Positions 31,417 through 39,650 of a stretch of DNA of 53,672 bases are shown piece after piece. The notes under the pieces are model-generated. The model was not told the DNA's origin and did no database searches. It was given only the letters and a program-made list of their open reading frames with translations. The position numbers were made by a program, and so were the translations under genes. Source of the stretch: Bradyrhizobium sp. (GTDB taxonomy: Bacteria > Pseudomonadota > Alphaproteobacteria > Rhizobiales > Xanthobacteraceae); NCBI RefSeq assembly GCF_004799405.1, contig NZ_SSMW01000159.1, positions 1 to 53,672 of the forward strand, in the 5' to 3' direction. The stretch's first letter is position 1. The number at the start of each line of letters is the position of its first letter.

Positions 31417-32331
31417 TCAGGCGGCTTTCTGCGCGCCATTCGGGCGGATGCCGAGCAAATGACTGATCGCGAATACGAGGTCGGCGCGGTTCATGGTGTA
31501 AAAGTGAAAAGTGTCGATGCCGTGCTTGGCGAGCTTCTGCACCTGGCCGGCCGCGACGGTGGCAGCAACCAGTTTGCGGGTTTCTGGATCGTCGTCGAGG
31601 CCCTCGAATTTCTCCGCGAGCCAGTTCGGCACGGTGGTGCCGGCGCGGGTCACGAAGGCTCTTGCCTGCTTGAAATTGTGCATCGGCATGATGCCCGGCA
31701 CGATCGGAATCTCGATGCCGCGCGCCCTGACACGGTCGAGATAGCGGAAGTAGAGATCGTTGTCGAAAAAGACCTGGGTGATGGCGCGGGCTGCGCCGGC
31801 ATCGACCTTGGCCTTCAACATATCGATGTCGGCATCGAAGTCGCGGCTTTCCGGATGTTTCTCGGGGTAGGCGGAGACCGAGACCTCGATGTCGCCATGC
31901 TGCCGCTTGATGCCGGCGACGAGATCCGCCGAGGTGCGATAGCCGTCCGGATGCGTGGTGTAGGCGGTGCCGATGCCGCCGGACGGATCGCCGCGCAGCG
32001 CAACGATATGGCGGACGCCGGCGTCGTAATAGCGGCCGACGATGTCGTCGATCTCGCCGCGCGACGCACCGACGCAGGTGAGGTGTGCCGCCGGCAGCAG
32101 GCTGGTTTCGGACAGGATGCGGGTGATGGTCGAATGGGTGCGCTCGCGGGTCGATCCGCCCGCGCCGTAGGTCACCGAGACAAAGGAGGGCTCCAGCGGC
32201 GCCAGGCGCTTGATGGTCTCCCACAGGCTGCGCTCCATCTCCTCGGTCTTTGGCGGAAAGAACTCAAAGGAAATGGCCGGGAGTTTTTGCCCCGCATGGC
32301 GGTCTTGCGGGGCGGGCGTAATCTCGGTCAT
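31417..32331 (-). CDS. metF: 5,10-methylenetetrahydrofolate reductase
   Basis: This 304-residue FAD enzyme begins MTEITPAPQDRHAGQ. ISFEFFPPKTEEMERSLWET follows, with the conserved catalytic Glu in FEFFPPKT. Later come VTYGAGGSTRERTHSTI, ALRGDPSGG and ITQVFFDNDLYFRYLD, all family hallmarks. It supplies methyl-tetrahydrofolate to MetH, whose gene follows directly. I chose ATG 32331; the frame is open another 23 codons upstream, but those residues are not family-like. It is the first gene of the metF-metH operon. Confidence 0.96.
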   Translation of the reverse strand: MTEITPAPQDRHAGQKLPAISFEFFPPKTEEMERSLWETIKRLAPLEPSFVSVTYGAGGSTRERTHSTITRILSETSLLPAAHLTCVGASRGEIDDIVGRYYDAGVRHIVALRGDPSGGIGTAYTTHPDGYRTSADLVAGIKRQHGDIEVSVSAYPEKHPESRDFDADIDMLKAKVDAGAARAITQVFFDNDLYFRYLDRVRARGIEIPIVPGIMPMHNFKQARAFVTRAGTTVPNWLAEKFEGLDDDPETRKLVAATVAAGQVQKLAKHGIDTFHFYTMNRADLVFAISHLLGIRPNGAQKAA

Positions 32332-32737
32332 GGCACCACAAACTCCGCTCAGGGCTGTAAACTGCGTCCAGCTTGGTTGCAGACCCCTAAAATAAGCCAA
32401 AGAAGGCTTTCCATATAGCCCATTGCTGGTGGGAAATTGCCCAATTTTTGCGGATAATATGGTGAGAGATCAAAATTATGTAATTGTTGGGCAAGCTTCG
32501 AGAGCAACTGAATTTCCATAGAAGATTTAATTAGTGCTTTATTTACAAGCCAAAGAGTGAAGTTCTCTTGCGAAAGACCTTCAGGCCCAGTTAGTGGGCA
32601 GTACATGATTAAGAATCATATCAGAAATATCGTCCCACCCATCCATCCAGGAACGGCCTACCCGTCCCATCGGGTGCGCGACTGGTCTGCGCATCAGGCC
32701 CCTTTGTGCGCTCGATCCGAGGCACTAGCTTAGCGCC
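32332..32737. other. AT-rich intergenic region between metF and the luciferase-like gene
   Basis: This 406-base gap divides divergent genes and should contain both promoters. About 32395-32620 is unusually AT-rich. It contains the ORFan described separately and the inverted repeat ATGATT-AAG-AATCAT at 32605-32619. I looked for a SAM-, SAH- or B12-type riboswitch and did not find a recognisable one. The AT-rich block may be a small insertion or remnant. Confidence 0.55.
32349..32606 (-). CDS. AT-rich ORFan upstream of metF
   Basis: This 85-codon minus-strand ORF lies in a segment of about 40% GC (96 G/C in 32401-32640 by my count), set in DNA that is visibly much more GC-rich. It reads as protein-like sequence: ENFTLWLVNKALIKSS, KLAQQLHNFDLSPYYPQKLG, AMGYMESLLWLILGVCNQ. 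I do not recognise a family. There is no good ribosome site, and the ATG overlaps a palindrome. It ends 18 bases before metF. It could be a fragment of an acquired gene or simply the metF leader read by chance. Confidence 0.3.
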   Translation of the reverse strand: MYCPLTGPEGLSQENFTLWLVNKALIKSSMEIQLLSKLAQQLHNFDLSPYYPQKLGNFPPAMGYMESLLWLILGVCNQAGRSLQP

Positions 32738-33757
32738 ATGATCCCTCTTTCCATCCTCGACCTCTCCGTCGTCACCACCGGCACCAAGCCCGCTGCGGCG
32801 TTGCGCAACAGCATCGATCTGGCGCGCCACGCCGATGCGCTCGGCTACCTGCGTTACTGGCTGGCCGAGCATCACAACCTCGCCTCGGTGGCGAGCCCGG
32901 CGCCCGACCTCATGATCGGGCAGATCGCTGCGGTGACGAGCCGCATCCGGGTCGGCTCCGGCGGCGTGATGCTGCCCAACCACGCGCCGCTGATGGTGGC
33001 CGAACGCTTCAAGATGCTGGAGGCCCTGTTTCCCGGCCGGATCGATCTCGGACTGGGACGCGCGCCGGGTACCGACGGGGCCACAGCCTACGCGCTGCGC
33101 AGCCGGCTCGATCGCCGCGAGGGTGACGATTTTCTCGAGCGCCTGCATGAATTGACGCTGTGGGAGACCCGCGATTTCCCGCCCGGCCATCCCTTCAACA
33201 ACGTGATCGCGATGCCCGACGACGTGCCGCTGCCGCCGATCTGGCTGCTTGGCTCCAGCGATTACAGTTCGGAACTCGCAGCGCAAGTCGGCATGGGCTT
33301 TGCGTTCGCACATCATTTTGCGTCCTATGATGCGGTCGAGGCGCTGACCAACTATCGTCAGCGCTTCAAGCCGTCGGGCTGGCGCTCGACGCCCTATGGC
33401 ATTCTTGCGGTCGCCGCGATTGCGGCCGACACCGACGCGGAAGCCGAGCGGTTGGCGTCGTCGATGGATCTCAACCGGCTGCGCCGCGACCGCGGCCAGT
33501 ATTTGCCGTTGCCGAGCGTCGAGGAAGCGTTGGCCCATCCCTACACCGACGCCGAGCGTGGCTCGATCGCGCGCAATCGCTCGCGGCTGTTCGTCGGCAG
33601 TCCCGCCACCGTGATGGCGAAGCTGCAGCCGATGATTGCGGCGAGCAAGGCCGATGAGTTGATGGTCATTACCGCGGTGTACGATCACGACGCCCGCAAG
33701 AAATCGTACGATCTGCTGGCGGATGCGTTCGGGCTCGGCAACAAGGCCGCAGCATAA
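32738..33757 (+). CDS. LLM-class flavin-dependent oxidoreductase (luciferase-like)
   Basis: This 339-residue protein begins PLSILDLSVVTTGTKPAAAL. It has the luciferase-like ARHADALGYLRYWLAEHHNL and IRVGSGGVMLPNHAPLMVAE, followed by FPGRIDLGLGRAPGTDGATA. These are standard for the MsnO8/LLM subgroup of the bacterial luciferase superfamily, which uses reduced FMN. The substrate is unknown. It is in line with the next gene (gap 18 bases), so the two may be co-transcribed. The LLM name is secure; any specific oxidation is not. Confidence 0.92.
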   Translation: MIPLSILDLSVVTTGTKPAAALRNSIDLARHADALGYLRYWLAEHHNLASVASPAPDLMIGQIAAVTSRIRVGSGGVMLPNHAPLMVAERFKMLEALFPGRIDLGLGRAPGTDGATAYALRSRLDRREGDDFLERLHELTLWETRDFPPGHPFNNVIAMPDDVPLPPIWLLGSSDYSSELAAQVGMGFAFAHHFASYDAVEALTNYRQRFKPSGWRSTPYGILAVAAIAADTDAEAERLASSMDLNRLRRDRGQYLPLPSVEEALAHPYTDAERGSIARNRSRLFVGSPATVMAKLQPMIAASKADELMVITAVYDHDARKKSYDLLADAFGLGNKAAA

Positions 33758-33775
33758 GGTTGATCGGCCAATCGG

Positions 33776-35065
33776 ATGGCGCCCACTATCTCTCGCCGCG
33801 CAGCGTTGGCAGGCCTCGCCGCCACGGCCGCCTGCGGTCCTGCCATCGCCGAGACGATTGACGACGGTGCGGTGACCGGCAATGGCGCCGGTCCGACATT
33901 CTCTCCCACCGGCCCGAACGCCGATCTGTACGGTGCCGCCGAGGGTTTTCCCGCTCCCAGTTCTCTAAGGGCCCGACTGCATGGCAACCCCTTTGAGCCA
34001 AACTACCGCGTAGGCGCTTTCAGCCATTTCGGTGAGATTTATACGACGCGGAAGATCGAGCGCGCCGCCACACCGTGGATGTTCAAGCGTTCGCTCGCGG
34101 AGTTGCGCTATTCGTACAAGGGCAAGCCATCTTCCCTGACCGAATATTTGTCGCGCAATCCCGTCACCGGCCTTTTGATCGCGAAGGACGACCGGATCCT
34201 GTTCGAGCATTATCAATACGGCCGAACCGATCGCGACCGGATGCTTTCGCAGTCGATGGTGAAATCGATCACTGGGATATTGATCGGCATCGCCGTTTCC
34301 GAAGGCGCGATCAAATCGGTCGACGACACGCCGGAGACCTATGTCCCGGGCTTCAAGGGCACCGAATACGGCAGGACACCGATCCGCGATTTGCTGCACA
34401 TGTCTTCCGGTGTTGATTTTGGCGAAGAAAGAGACGACAGCCGCGACCTCAATCGCTTGTGGGGCGACATGATCAGAGGGTCGTGGTTCTCCCAAAAAGG
34501 CACGGTCGCCAGCATCGCGCAATTCAACCATCGGATCGCTGCGCCGGGCACGCGATACTATTACGCCAGCATCGAACCCGATGTGCTCGGCGTGGTGCTC
34601 CACAACGCCGTGAACAAGTCGGCATCGGATTATCTGCAGGAAAAAGTATGGCAACCGATCGGCGCCGAAGCCGATGCTTCGTGGTTCCTGGATGCGGAGG
34701 GCTTTGAGGTCGCGCATTTCGGTTTCAACGCCGTGCTGCGCGATTACGCGCGGCTCGGACGCCTGCTTGCCTATGACGGTGCGTGGGAGGGCAAAGAGAT
34801 CATTCCGGCGCAGTGGATGCTGGAGGCGACCACGGTGCGGCCGTCCGACAGCTATTTGCTGCCGGGCAAAGCCATGCCGGATTTCGGTTACGGCTATTTT
34901 CTGTTTCTGCTTCCCGGCAAGCGGCGCCAGTTCGCGTTCTCCGGCGACCTCGGCCAACGCGTCTGCGTCGATCCGGCCTCGAAGCTGGTCATGGTCCAGA
35001 CCGCTCTTGAAACCCGTCCCGAGGTCTGGCGCCTGTGGTCGGCGGTGGTTGAGCAGTTCGGCTAA
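33776..35065 (+). CDS. Serine hydrolase of the beta-lactamase/penicillin-binding family with a Tat-like signal
   Basis: This 429-residue protein starts with TISRRAALAGLAATAACGPAIA, a twin-arginine-type signal, so export is likely. The SxxK motif is in MLSQSMVKSITGILIG near residue 160, and the Tyr of the second motif is probably in RYYYASIEPDVLG near 261. The fold is that of PF00144 beta-lactamases and esterases (EstB and related). It may act as an esterase or on peptidoglycan-like bonds in the periplasm. Family is clear; substrate is not. It follows the LLM oxidoreductase by 18 bases. Confidence 0.88.
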   Translation: MAPTISRRAALAGLAATAACGPAIAETIDDGAVTGNGAGPTFSPTGPNADLYGAAEGFPAPSSLRARLHGNPFEPNYRVGAFSHFGEIYTTRKIERAATPWMFKRSLAELRYSYKGKPSSLTEYLSRNPVTGLLIAKDDRILFEHYQYGRTDRDRMLSQSMVKSITGILIGIAVSEGAIKSVDDTPETYVPGFKGTEYGRTPIRDLLHMSSGVDFGEERDDSRDLNRLWGDMIRGSWFSQKGTVASIAQFNHRIAAPGTRYYYASIEPDVLGVVLHNAVNKSASDYLQEKVWQPIGAEADASWFLDAEGFEVAHFGFNAVLRDYARLGRLLAYDGAWEGKEIIPAQWMLEATTVRPSDSYLLPGKAMPDFGYGYFLFLLPGKRRQFAFSGDLGQRVCVDPASKLVMVQTALETRPEVWRLWSAVVEQFG

Positions 35066-35074
35066 AGCCGGCCG

Positions 35075-35959
35075 TTATTCCTGCTTCTCGCTGAACGTCG
35101 CCCTGAATGGATGGCCGGGATAGACCCCGACGATCCGGAATTCACGCGAGAAGAATTTCAGCTCCTCCAGCGCGAATGCAAGATTCCTGTCGTCGGGATG
35201 GCCGTCGACGTCGGCATAGAACTGGGTGGCGAAGAAATTGCCGTCGACCATGTAGCTTTCCAGCTTGGTCATGTTGACGCCGTTGGTGGCAAAGCCCCCC
35301 ATCGCCTTGTAGAGCGCGGCGGGCAGGTTGCGCACCCGGAAAACAAAAGTCGTGACCAGCGGCCCCGAGCCCTGTTTGGCCCAGTTCGCCTCGCGCGCCA
35401 GTACCACAAAGCGCGTGGTGTTGTGGGTTTCGTCCTCGACGTCCTCGGCCAGGATATCGAGGCCATAGATCTCCGCCGCAAGGCGCGAGGCGATCGACGC
35501 GCAACTCTTGTCGCCGCGCTCCGAGACGATACGCGCACTTCCCGCGGTGTCGCCGGATACGACCGGCTTGATGCCGAGCTTGCGGATGATGCGGCGGCAT
35601 TGCCCGAGCGCATGGACGTGGCTCTCCACGGTCTTGATATCGGCGAGCCTGGCGCCGCGCGGCGCCATCAATTGATGGTGGATCGGCTCGAACCATTCGC
35701 CGACGATGAACAGGCCGGATTGCGGCAGCAGATGGTGAATGTCGGCAACGCGTCCGGCGACCGAATTTTCGATCGGGATCATGCCGAGGTCCGCCTCGCC
35801 GGAAGTGATGGCGGCCAGTGCGTCTTCGAAGGTCGGGCAAGCCAGCGCCTCGGCGTCGGGATAGGCGTTGACGATGGCGATATGCGAATTCGCGCCCGGT
35901 TCGCCCTGGAATGCGATCTTCATGGCTTTGGTCGTTGCCTTGGTCATTGTTGCAGTCAT
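35075..35959 (-). CDS. pheA: Prephenate dehydratase
   Basis: This 294-residue monofunctional dehydratase has KIAFQGEPGANSHIAIVNAY near the N-terminus and LGMIPIENSVAGRVADIHHL. The catalytic Thr is in NTTRFVVLAR near residue 178. A C-terminal ACT domain (TTFVFRVRNLPAALYKAMG, NMTKLESYMVDGNFFATQFY) binds phenylalanine for feedback control. The usual ESRP motif reads ESYM here, which I note without overreading. It converts prephenate to phenylpyruvate. The chorismate mutase domain of E. coli PheA is absent. It lies 20 bases downstream of kdsB on the same strand. Confidence 0.95.
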   Translation of the reverse strand: MTATMTKATTKAMKIAFQGEPGANSHIAIVNAYPDAEALACPTFEDALAAITSGEADLGMIPIENSVAGRVADIHHLLPQSGLFIVGEWFEPIHHQLMAPRGARLADIKTVESHVHALGQCRRIIRKLGIKPVVSGDTAGSARIVSERGDKSCASIASRLAAEIYGLDILAEDVEDETHNTTRFVVLAREANWAKQGSGPLVTTFVFRVRNLPAALYKAMGGFATNGVNMTKLESYMVDGNFFATQFYADVDGHPDDRNLAFALEELKFFSREFRIVGVYPGHPFRATFSEKQE

Positions 35960-35979
35960 GGCCGCCTTGTAACAGCCGC

Positions 35980-36720
35980 TCAGCTTTTCGCCAGTAGGAG
36001 GCGGGTGGTCGCGAGGTCTTCGGGGGTGTCGACGCCGCGCGGCACGGTATCGACGATCATGGCGTCGATCCGCATGCCGGCCTCCACGGCCCGGAGCTGC
36101 TCGAGTTTCTCCTGCCGCTCCAGGGCGGAGGGCGGCAGCGCCACGAAACGCTCCAGTGCCGCGCGGCGATAGGCATAAAGGCCGACATGATGGTAGCGCG
36201 GCCCGTCCCCCCAGGGGGCGGTGGCGCGGGTAAAGTAGAGTGCGCGCAGCCGCCGCTCGCTCACCTGCGAGCCGACCATCTTGACCACGTTCGGGTTGAT
36301 GCTCTCTTCCTCGGTATGGATTTCGGCGGCCAGCGTTGCGATATCGACCGCGGGGTCGGCAAGCGGTGCCAGCACGCTGCGGATGTTGTCGGGCAGGATG
36401 GTCGGAAAGTCGCCTTGCAGGTTGACGACGATGTCGATCCTGCCTTGCGGATCGAGCTTGCCGAGGGCCTCGTAAATCCGGTCCGATCCGGAAGGATGAT
36501 CGGCGCGGGTCATGACAGCTTCAAAGCCGTGGGATTTGGCTACCGCGGCGATTTCCGGTGTATCGGTGGCGACCGCCACCCGGCCGATTTGCGCGGCCTC
36601 GGCACGGCGCAGGACATGGACGATCATCGGCAGGCTGGCAATATCCAGCAGCGGTTTGCCGGGCAGGCGCGTGGCGGCCATGCGGGCGGGAATCAGCACC
36701 AGAATGCGGGTTTCGGTCAT
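35980..36720 (-). CDS. kdsB: 3-deoxy-manno-octulosonate cytidylyltransferase
   Basis: This 246-residue enzyme begins TRILVLIPARMAATRLPGKPL, the nucleotidyltransferase loop of KdsB. RADHPSGSDRIYEAL follows, then NLQGDFPTILPDNIRSVL and YFTRATAPWGDGPRYHHVGLYAYRR-type family features. It activates Kdo as CMP-Kdo for lipopolysaccharide core synthesis. The kdsB-pheA pair is co-directional with a 20-base gap. A divergent cytochrome gene begins about 230 bases upstream. Confidence 0.95.
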   Translation of the reverse strand: MTETRILVLIPARMAATRLPGKPLLDIASLPMIVHVLRRAEAAQIGRVAVATDTPEIAAVAKSHGFEAVMTRADHPSGSDRIYEALGKLDPQGRIDIVVNLQGDFPTILPDNIRSVLAPLADPAVDIATLAAEIHTEEESINPNVVKMVGSQVSERRLRALYFTRATAPWGDGPRYHHVGLYAYRRAALERFVALPPSALERQEKLEQLRAVEAGMRIDAMIVDTVPRGVDTPEDLATTRLLLAKS

Positions 36721-36949
36721 GGGAGCGGTCTTGAGAACGGCTTGGGGACGAGGGCCGGCCCCGGTTGATAACGGGCCGTAAATGATGGGGATTGGCCGGA
36801 AGTTGGCGCATTTATACGGGTTGCCAGAGCGCGGGCAAACCGATATCTGATCGTGGCTTGGGGTGCGGTGCGAAAGCCTGATTCCTGATGCTCAACCGCG
36901 GCCGCTCAGCCGGCCTGAAGTCGACCTTACGGCCCGGAGCCGAGCGAAA

Positions 36950-37501
36950 ATGGACTCCTTCGAACTCAATAAAATTCTCGGTGCCATTCTGGGCACCTGC
37001 CTTGTTTTGCTGATAATGAGCTTCTCGGCCGGAGCGATTTTTGCGCCCGTGATACCGGAAAAGCCGGGTTATGAGATCGCCGTGAAGGAAGAGGCGTCGG
37101 CCGCCGGCAAGGAAGCCGCACCCGCGCCCTCCGAACCGATCGAGAAACTGCTGCAGACCGCCTCGGTCGAGAAGGGCGCCGCTTCGGCCAAGAAGTGCGC
37201 CGCCTGTCACACCTTCGAGAAGGGCGGCCCGAACCGGGTCGGGCCGAATCTTTACGGCATCGTCGGCGACAAGAAAGGCGAGGGACGCGGGGGTTTCAAT
37301 TTCTCCGCCGCGATGAAGGCCAAGGGCGGTACCTGGAGCTATGACGACCTCAACCAGTTCATTGCCAATCCCAAGGGCTTCGTCCCCGGCACCGCGATGG
37401 GCTTTGCTGGAATCCCGAAGGACAGCGAGCGCGCCGACGTGATCGATTATCTGCACACGCTTTCGGATAGTCCGGTTCCGCTGCCGACCGCGGCGAAATA
37501 A
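36950..37501 (+). CDS. cycM: Membrane-anchored cytochrome c, CycM type
   Basis: This 183-residue protein is anchored by an uncleaved N-terminal helix at about residues 8-30 (LGAILGTCLVLLIMSFSAGA). A linker rich in Ala, Glu and Pro follows, then a class I cytochrome c domain. The heme site CAACH lies at residues 83-87, with a following GPNRVGPNLYGIVG. The likely axial Met is in PGTAMGFAGI near 148. In Bradyrhizobium, CycM carries electrons toward the aa3 oxidase. ATG 36950 (MDSFELNKI) is preferred; the frame runs 29 codons further upstream without family character. Confidence 0.93.
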   Translation: MDSFELNKILGAILGTCLVLLIMSFSAGAIFAPVIPEKPGYEIAVKEEASAAGKEAAPAPSEPIEKLLQTASVEKGAASAKKCAACHTFEKGGPNRVGPNLYGIVGDKKGEGRGGFNFSAAMKAKGGTWSYDDLNQFIANPKGFVPGTAMGFAGIPKDSERADVIDYLHTLSDSPVPLPTAAK

Positions 37502-37543
37502 CCTTGCGACGGTTCTGGTTGAACTTCTACGTAAAGTCCGGCA

Positions 37544-37570
37544 GCGGCCAGGCATTGCCTGGCCGCTTTT
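37544..37570 (+). terminator. Rho-independent terminator of cycM
   Basis: GCGGCCAGGC (37544-37553) pairs perfectly with GCCTGGCCGC (37557-37566) over a 3-base loop, with an extra A-T pair and TTTT after it. It lies 43 bases beyond the cycM stop. The rest of the gap to 37748 holds only the presumed promoter of the next operon. Confidence 0.9.
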
Positions 37571-37748
37571 GCATCTGAGCTTCGCCTCGTCATTTTGATG
37601 CGACGGCTCGCGCTTTTGTTATCGGGACCTTTCGCCGCAGAAACCCCTGTTACGGGGTGCTATCATGGGCAAAAAGCAACATAATCCGTCGAATCCTTGC
37701 CTTATATTACGCCCTCAATAGCGCTCCGCACCCACAGGAATTCTCCAT

Positions 37749-39650
37749 TTGGCAATCACCCGACGACATCTTTTGCAGAGCGGGGCGTTTGCCGCGGTTG
37801 CCCCTACTTTGGGAGCGACGATCGGTCTCCCGACCGCAAGCCCGGCGAGCGCGCAGACCGCAACAGGCGCACCAAGTTGGCGGCACGCGTTGTCGATGTT
37901 TGGCGACGTCAAATATCCCGCCGGCTTCGAACACTTCGACTACGTCAATCCGGGCGCGCCGAAGCAAGGCATCGTACGTCTGTTCGAACTCGGTACTTTC
38001 GACAATTTCAACATCGTGATCCAGGGATTGAAAGGGTCGATCGCCGGCGGCGCCACCTTGATAAATCAAACGCTGACGACCAGGTCGCTGGATGAACCGG
38101 GGACGGCCTATGGGCTGCTTGCGGAAGCGGCCAGCTATCCCGACGATTTTTCGTACGTCATCTATCGATTGAACGCTGCGGCGCGCTGGCACGATGGCAA
38201 GCCGGTAATCCCGGCCGACGTCATCTTCTCGTTGGATGCGTTCAAGAAGAACAGTCCGATGTTCAGCGCCTACTACCGGCATATCGTCAAGTGCGAACAG
38301 GCCGGCGAGCGCGACATCAAATTTACTTTCGACAGGCCGGGCAACCGCGAACTTCCCTCGATCGCTGGCGAGTTCCCGGTGCTGCCGAAGCACTGGTGGG
38401 AAGGCACCGATGCGCAGGGGCGCAAGCGAGACATCACGGCGACGACGTTGGAGATTCCGCTGGGGTCTGCGGCCTATCGTATCAGGGAGTTTGAAGCAGG
38501 CCGCACGCTGGTGCTTGAACGGGTCAAGGATTATTGGGGGAAGGATTTTCCGCACAGCGCCGGCCAGGACAATTTCGACGAGCTTCGGTTTGAATTCTTT
38601 CGCGACGACACGGTTGGGCGCGAGGCCTTCAAGGCCGATCAGATGGACTGGTTTACCGAGCGCAGCGGCAAGCAATGGTCGACGGCCTACGATTTCCCCG
38701 CCGAGCGCGAAAAACGCGTCATCAAGGAAAAATTTCCCGATGCGAGTTCGGGGCACATGCAAGGCTTCGCGTTCAATCTGCGCCGGGCAATATTTGCGGA
38801 TGTCAGGGTCCGCCGCGCATTCAATTATGCCTATGATTGGGAGGAGTCGGACCGGCAGCTCTCGAACGGAGAGTACCATCGCGACAGCAGTTATTTTGAC
38901 GGCATCCCCGAACTCACCTCGTCGGGACTTCCCGAGGGTCAGGAGCTGCAGATTCTCGAAACGGTGCGCGACAAGGTGCCTGCCGAGGTCTTTACGATGC
39001 CGTACAAAAATCCGGTCGGCGGCAATCCGGAAGCCGCCCGCAACAATTTGCGCGAAGCCACACGGCTTCTGAAAGAGGCCGGCTTCGAAATTCGCGACCG
39101 CAAACTCGTCGGCGCCGACGGCCGGCCGGTCGCCGTCGAATTTCTGAGCCAGGACCAAGGCGATGAACGTGGCATTCTTTTCTACAAGCCTTATCTGGAG
39201 CGGCTTGGCCTGACCGTGAATATTCGCACCGTCGACAGTGTGCAGTATCAGAATCGCTTGCGCAGTTTTGACTTCGACATCACCACCTATGGGTGGGGAC
39301 AATCACTTTCGCCAGGCAACGAGCAACGCGATTTCTTCGGGTCGGAGTCGGCGGATCGGCCCGGTTCGCGAAATCTTCCCGGCATTAAAAATCCTGCAGT
39401 CGATGCCCTGATAGACCGTATCATCTTCGCCAAGGATCGCGCGGAACTGATTGCGAGTTGCAAGGCGCTGGATCGGGTATTGCTCTGGAATTGTTACGTC
39501 GTCCCGCAATTCGCCGCCGGATTTCAGCGCGCCGCGCGCTGGGATCGCTTCAGTCATCCGGAGCCTTTGCCAAAATACGGTGTTACCGGATTTCCCTCCC
39601 TGTGGTGGTGGGATGCTGAAAAAGCCGCCAAAACGGGCAAACGATCTTGA
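37749..39650 (+). CDS. Peptide ABC transporter substrate-binding protein, YejA type, copy 1
   Basis: This 633-residue SBP_bac_5 protein has a twin-arginine signal (ITRRHLLQSGAFAAVAPTLG). Its YejA-like features are ALSMFGDVKYPAGFEHFDYV, PVLPKHWWEGTDAQG and LGSAAYRIREFEAGRTLVL. It binds oligopeptide-like ligands in the periplasm. It starts at TTG 37749, with AGGA upstream. The next gene overlaps its stop by four bases. It leads an operon with a second binding protein and YejB, YejE and YejF homologues. In E. coli, YejABEF imports microcin C-type peptides; the physiological ligand here is unknown. Confidence 0.92.
   Translation: MAITRRHLLQSGAFAAVAPTLGATIGLPTASPASAQTATGAPSWRHALSMFGDVKYPAGFEHFDYVNPGAPKQGIVRLFELGTFDNFNIVIQGLKGSIAGGATLINQTLTTRSLDEPGTAYGLLAEAASYPDDFSYVIYRLNAAARWHDGKPVIPADVIFSLDAFKKNSPMFSAYYRHIVKCEQAGERDIKFTFDRPGNRELPSIAGEFPVLPKHWWEGTDAQGRKRDITATTLEIPLGSAAYRIREFEAGRTLVLERVKDYWGKDFPHSAGQDNFDELRFEFFRDDTVGREAFKADQMDWFTERSGKQWSTAYDFPAEREKRVIKEKFPDASSGHMQGFAFNLRRAIFADVRVRRAFNYAYDWEESDRQLSNGEYHRDSSYFDGIPELTSSGLPEGQELQILETVRDKVPAEVFTMPYKNPVGGNPEAARNNLREATRLLKEAGFEIRDRKLVGADGRPVAVEFLSQDQGDERGILFYKPYLERLGLTVNIRTVDSVQYQNRLRSFDFDITTYGWGQSLSPGNEQRDFFGSESADRPGSRNLPGIKNPAVDALIDRIIFAKDRAELIASCKALDRVLLWNCYVVPQFAAGFQRAARWDRFSHPEPLPKYGVTGFPSLWWWDAEKAAKTGKRS

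Noticed and set aside
32332..32640. Possible SAM, SAH or B12 riboswitch ahead of metF-metH
   Set aside because: I could not recognise the conserved cores of these riboswitches; only AT-rich DNA and one small palindrome are present.
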